This document shows positions 5,376-6,444 of a stretch of 6,444 nt of DNA, in pieces. The position numbers and the translations under genes were made by a program. Each line of letters starts with the position of its first letter. The stretch's first letter is position 1. The notes under the pieces are model-generated. The model worked only from the letters and a program-made list of their open reading frames with translations. It had not been told where the DNA came from and did not search any database. This DNA comes from Bacteroidales bacterium UBA7574 (GTDB lineage: Bacteria; Bacteroidota; Bacteroidia; Bacteroidales; Paludibacteraceae): positions 1 to 6,444 of the forward strand of contig DLLA01000148.1 in assembly GCA_002479035.1 (NCBI GenBank), written 5' to 3'.

Positions 5376-6444
5376 TTAGAAGGTAAGATTAAGACCTACA
5401 ACCGTAGTCATACAACGCGGGTACATATTGCTGTCGATACCGCTGGCGATTTCGGGGTCAAGTCCTTTGTAGCCCGTAACCACAAACGGGTTGCTGACGG
5501 TGCAATATACACGGCCGTTGATTTTTGGGCGTTGGAACGAGTAGCCCACCGTGATATTGTCACAACGCAGGAACGATGCGTTCTGCACGAAATAGGTGGA
5601 CAGCACACCATTGGTCTCGTTACGCAACTGACAACCGTCGGTATAGTAGGCATCATAAGCCTGTTTCAGGATGCTGTGGTAGCCGTCGAACTTGGCATCA
5701 TAAGCCGTGGTAACATATTGCAGTTGGTCTTGCAGCACCGAGTTATAGACATAGTTGCCTATGTTGGCACGCAGCGTGATACCGAGGTCCACTCCATAGA
5801 ACTGGAACTTGGTGTTGAAACCCATCGTTACAGGAGCCGCCGAACTGTGATAGAATATCTTGTCGTCTGCTGTCAGTTGGTACTCTGCGTCGGTAGGCAG
5901 GGCATCGGGGTGGTCTTGGTCCACCAGATAGAGCAAACCTGTCTCGGGGTTCAACTTGCTCTCATATACATAGAACGAGTTTGCGGGGTGTCCAACAGCA
6001 TTGGCTTGCACCTTTTGGTCATTGCCTATGTTGGACGATGACACGTACTCATAGTACCCCTCGTGGTCTGCACCGGTCAGATTGACAATCTGATTTTTGT
6101 TCCACGTTACGTTGTAGCCGATGTCCCACTTGAAGTTCTTCGTATCAACGGCTACTGCATTGATAGAGAACTCCACACCGGTGTTGTAGAGCGAACCTAC
6201 ATTCTTGATGACCTGCGTCTTGAAATTTACACCTGCTGGAATATCCACAATGTTAATTAAGTCATCTGTGAAGCGATAGTAATAGTCCAACGCTCCGGAG
6301 ATACGGTGCTTAAGGAAGGCAAAGTCAATACCTGCGTTGTAGGTCGTGGTCTTCTCCCACGTCAGTGAGGGGTTGTACTCACTGGGGCGATAAGTCTTGT
6401 AATATACGTATCCGTCGCCGCCAATCACGTAGTCGGTACCCTGA
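5376..6444 (-). CDS. susC: SusC-family TonB-dependent glycan transporter, C-terminal third (partial)
   Basis: The 3' end of a susC gene; the frame is open to the right edge, so the start, signal peptide, plug domain and TonB box are outside the window. About 355 residues remain of a protein usually near 1000. The visible part is the end of the 22-strand outer-membrane barrel. It has the very typical NPSLTWEKTTTYNAGIDFAFL segment followed by DYYYRFTDDLI, then VIKNVGSLYNTGVEFSI, the FLRCDNITVGYSF strand, NPFVVTGYKGLDPEIASGID and a terminal Phe (GLNLTF) as expected for barrel insertion. One oddity is YPRC where SusC proteins usually have YPRP. It imports the glycan captured by SusD, powered by TonB-ExbBD. 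The stop is 12 bp before susD. A GTG at 6426-6428 is internal, not a start. Confidence 0.95.
   Translation of the reverse strand, partial: QGTDYVIGGDGYVYYKTYRPSEYNPSLTWEKTTTYNAGIDFAFLKHRISGALDYYYRFTDDLINIVDIPAGVNFKTQVIKNVGSLYNTGVEFSINAVAVDTKNFKWDIGYNVTWNKNQIVNLTGADHEGYYEYVSSSNIGNDQKVQANAVGHPANSFYVYESKLNPETGLLYLVDQDHPDALPTDAEYQLTADDKIFYHSSAAPVTMGFNTKFQFYGVDLGITLRANIGNYVYNSVLQDQLQYVTTAYDAKFDGYHSILKQAYDAYYTDGCQLRNETNGVLSTYFVQNASFLRCDNITVGYSFQRPKINGRVYCTVSNPFVVTGYKGLDPEIASGIDSNMYPRCMTTVVGLNLTF

Noticed and set aside
5532..6041. A 169-codon plus-strand frame opposite susC
   Set aside because: It is a shadow of the strongly recognised SusC barrel sequence.

Overview
The window looks like a piece of a Bacteroidales chromosome (gut or oral type; I cannot name the genus). 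The evidence is a SusC/SusD outer-membrane pair, lipoproteins with short MKK-type signal peptides and Bacteroidetes-style lipoboxes, A/T-rich leaders with no Shine-Dalgarno sequence, and a promoter candidate of the Bacteroidetes -33/-7 class (TTG, 20 bp, TAnnTTTG). All intact genes are on the minus strand, so transcription runs from right to left.

Right part (6444 down to about 2200): the end of a glycan-import operon. It holds the C-terminal third of a SusC-type TonB-dependent transporter cut by the window edge, then after 12 bp a complete SusD lipoprotein, then after 56 bp a third surface lipoprotein in the SusE/SusF position, then a strong intrinsic terminator (stem 2212-2237 with a U-rich tail). 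The SusD resembles the starch-binding SusD of Bacteroides thetaiotaomicron, as I remember that protein, including most residues that contact starch. Starch or a related alpha-glucan is therefore the best substrate guess. The third gene would add glycan capture at the cell surface. No glycoside hydrolase, sensor or regulator is in view; they would lie beyond the right edge if present.

Middle part (about 2184 down to 1246): about 0.9 kb with no intact gene. It holds, on the plus strand, a frameshifted remnant of the C-terminal part of a DUF4143-type AAA ATPase (about 1776-2067). Next to it are a cluster of small inverted repeats (1660-1730), a minus-strand promoter candidate (1597-1627), and a long leader that is purine-rich in the predicted transcript and carries two separate arrays of 11-bp tandem repeats (1371-1403 and 1441-1473).

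Left part (1245 down to 25): an imelysin-family (peptidase M75-like) lipoprotein with an intact GxHxxE motif, probably linked to iron or other metal uptake. It appears to be a separate transcription unit, divided from the sus operon by the terminator and the remnant. The window ends in an AT-rich direct repeat that begins at its stop codon.

I see no wholly new system. The most unusual parts are the repeat-bearing imelysin leader, the inverted-repeat cluster, and the unclassified third sus-operon lipoprotein.
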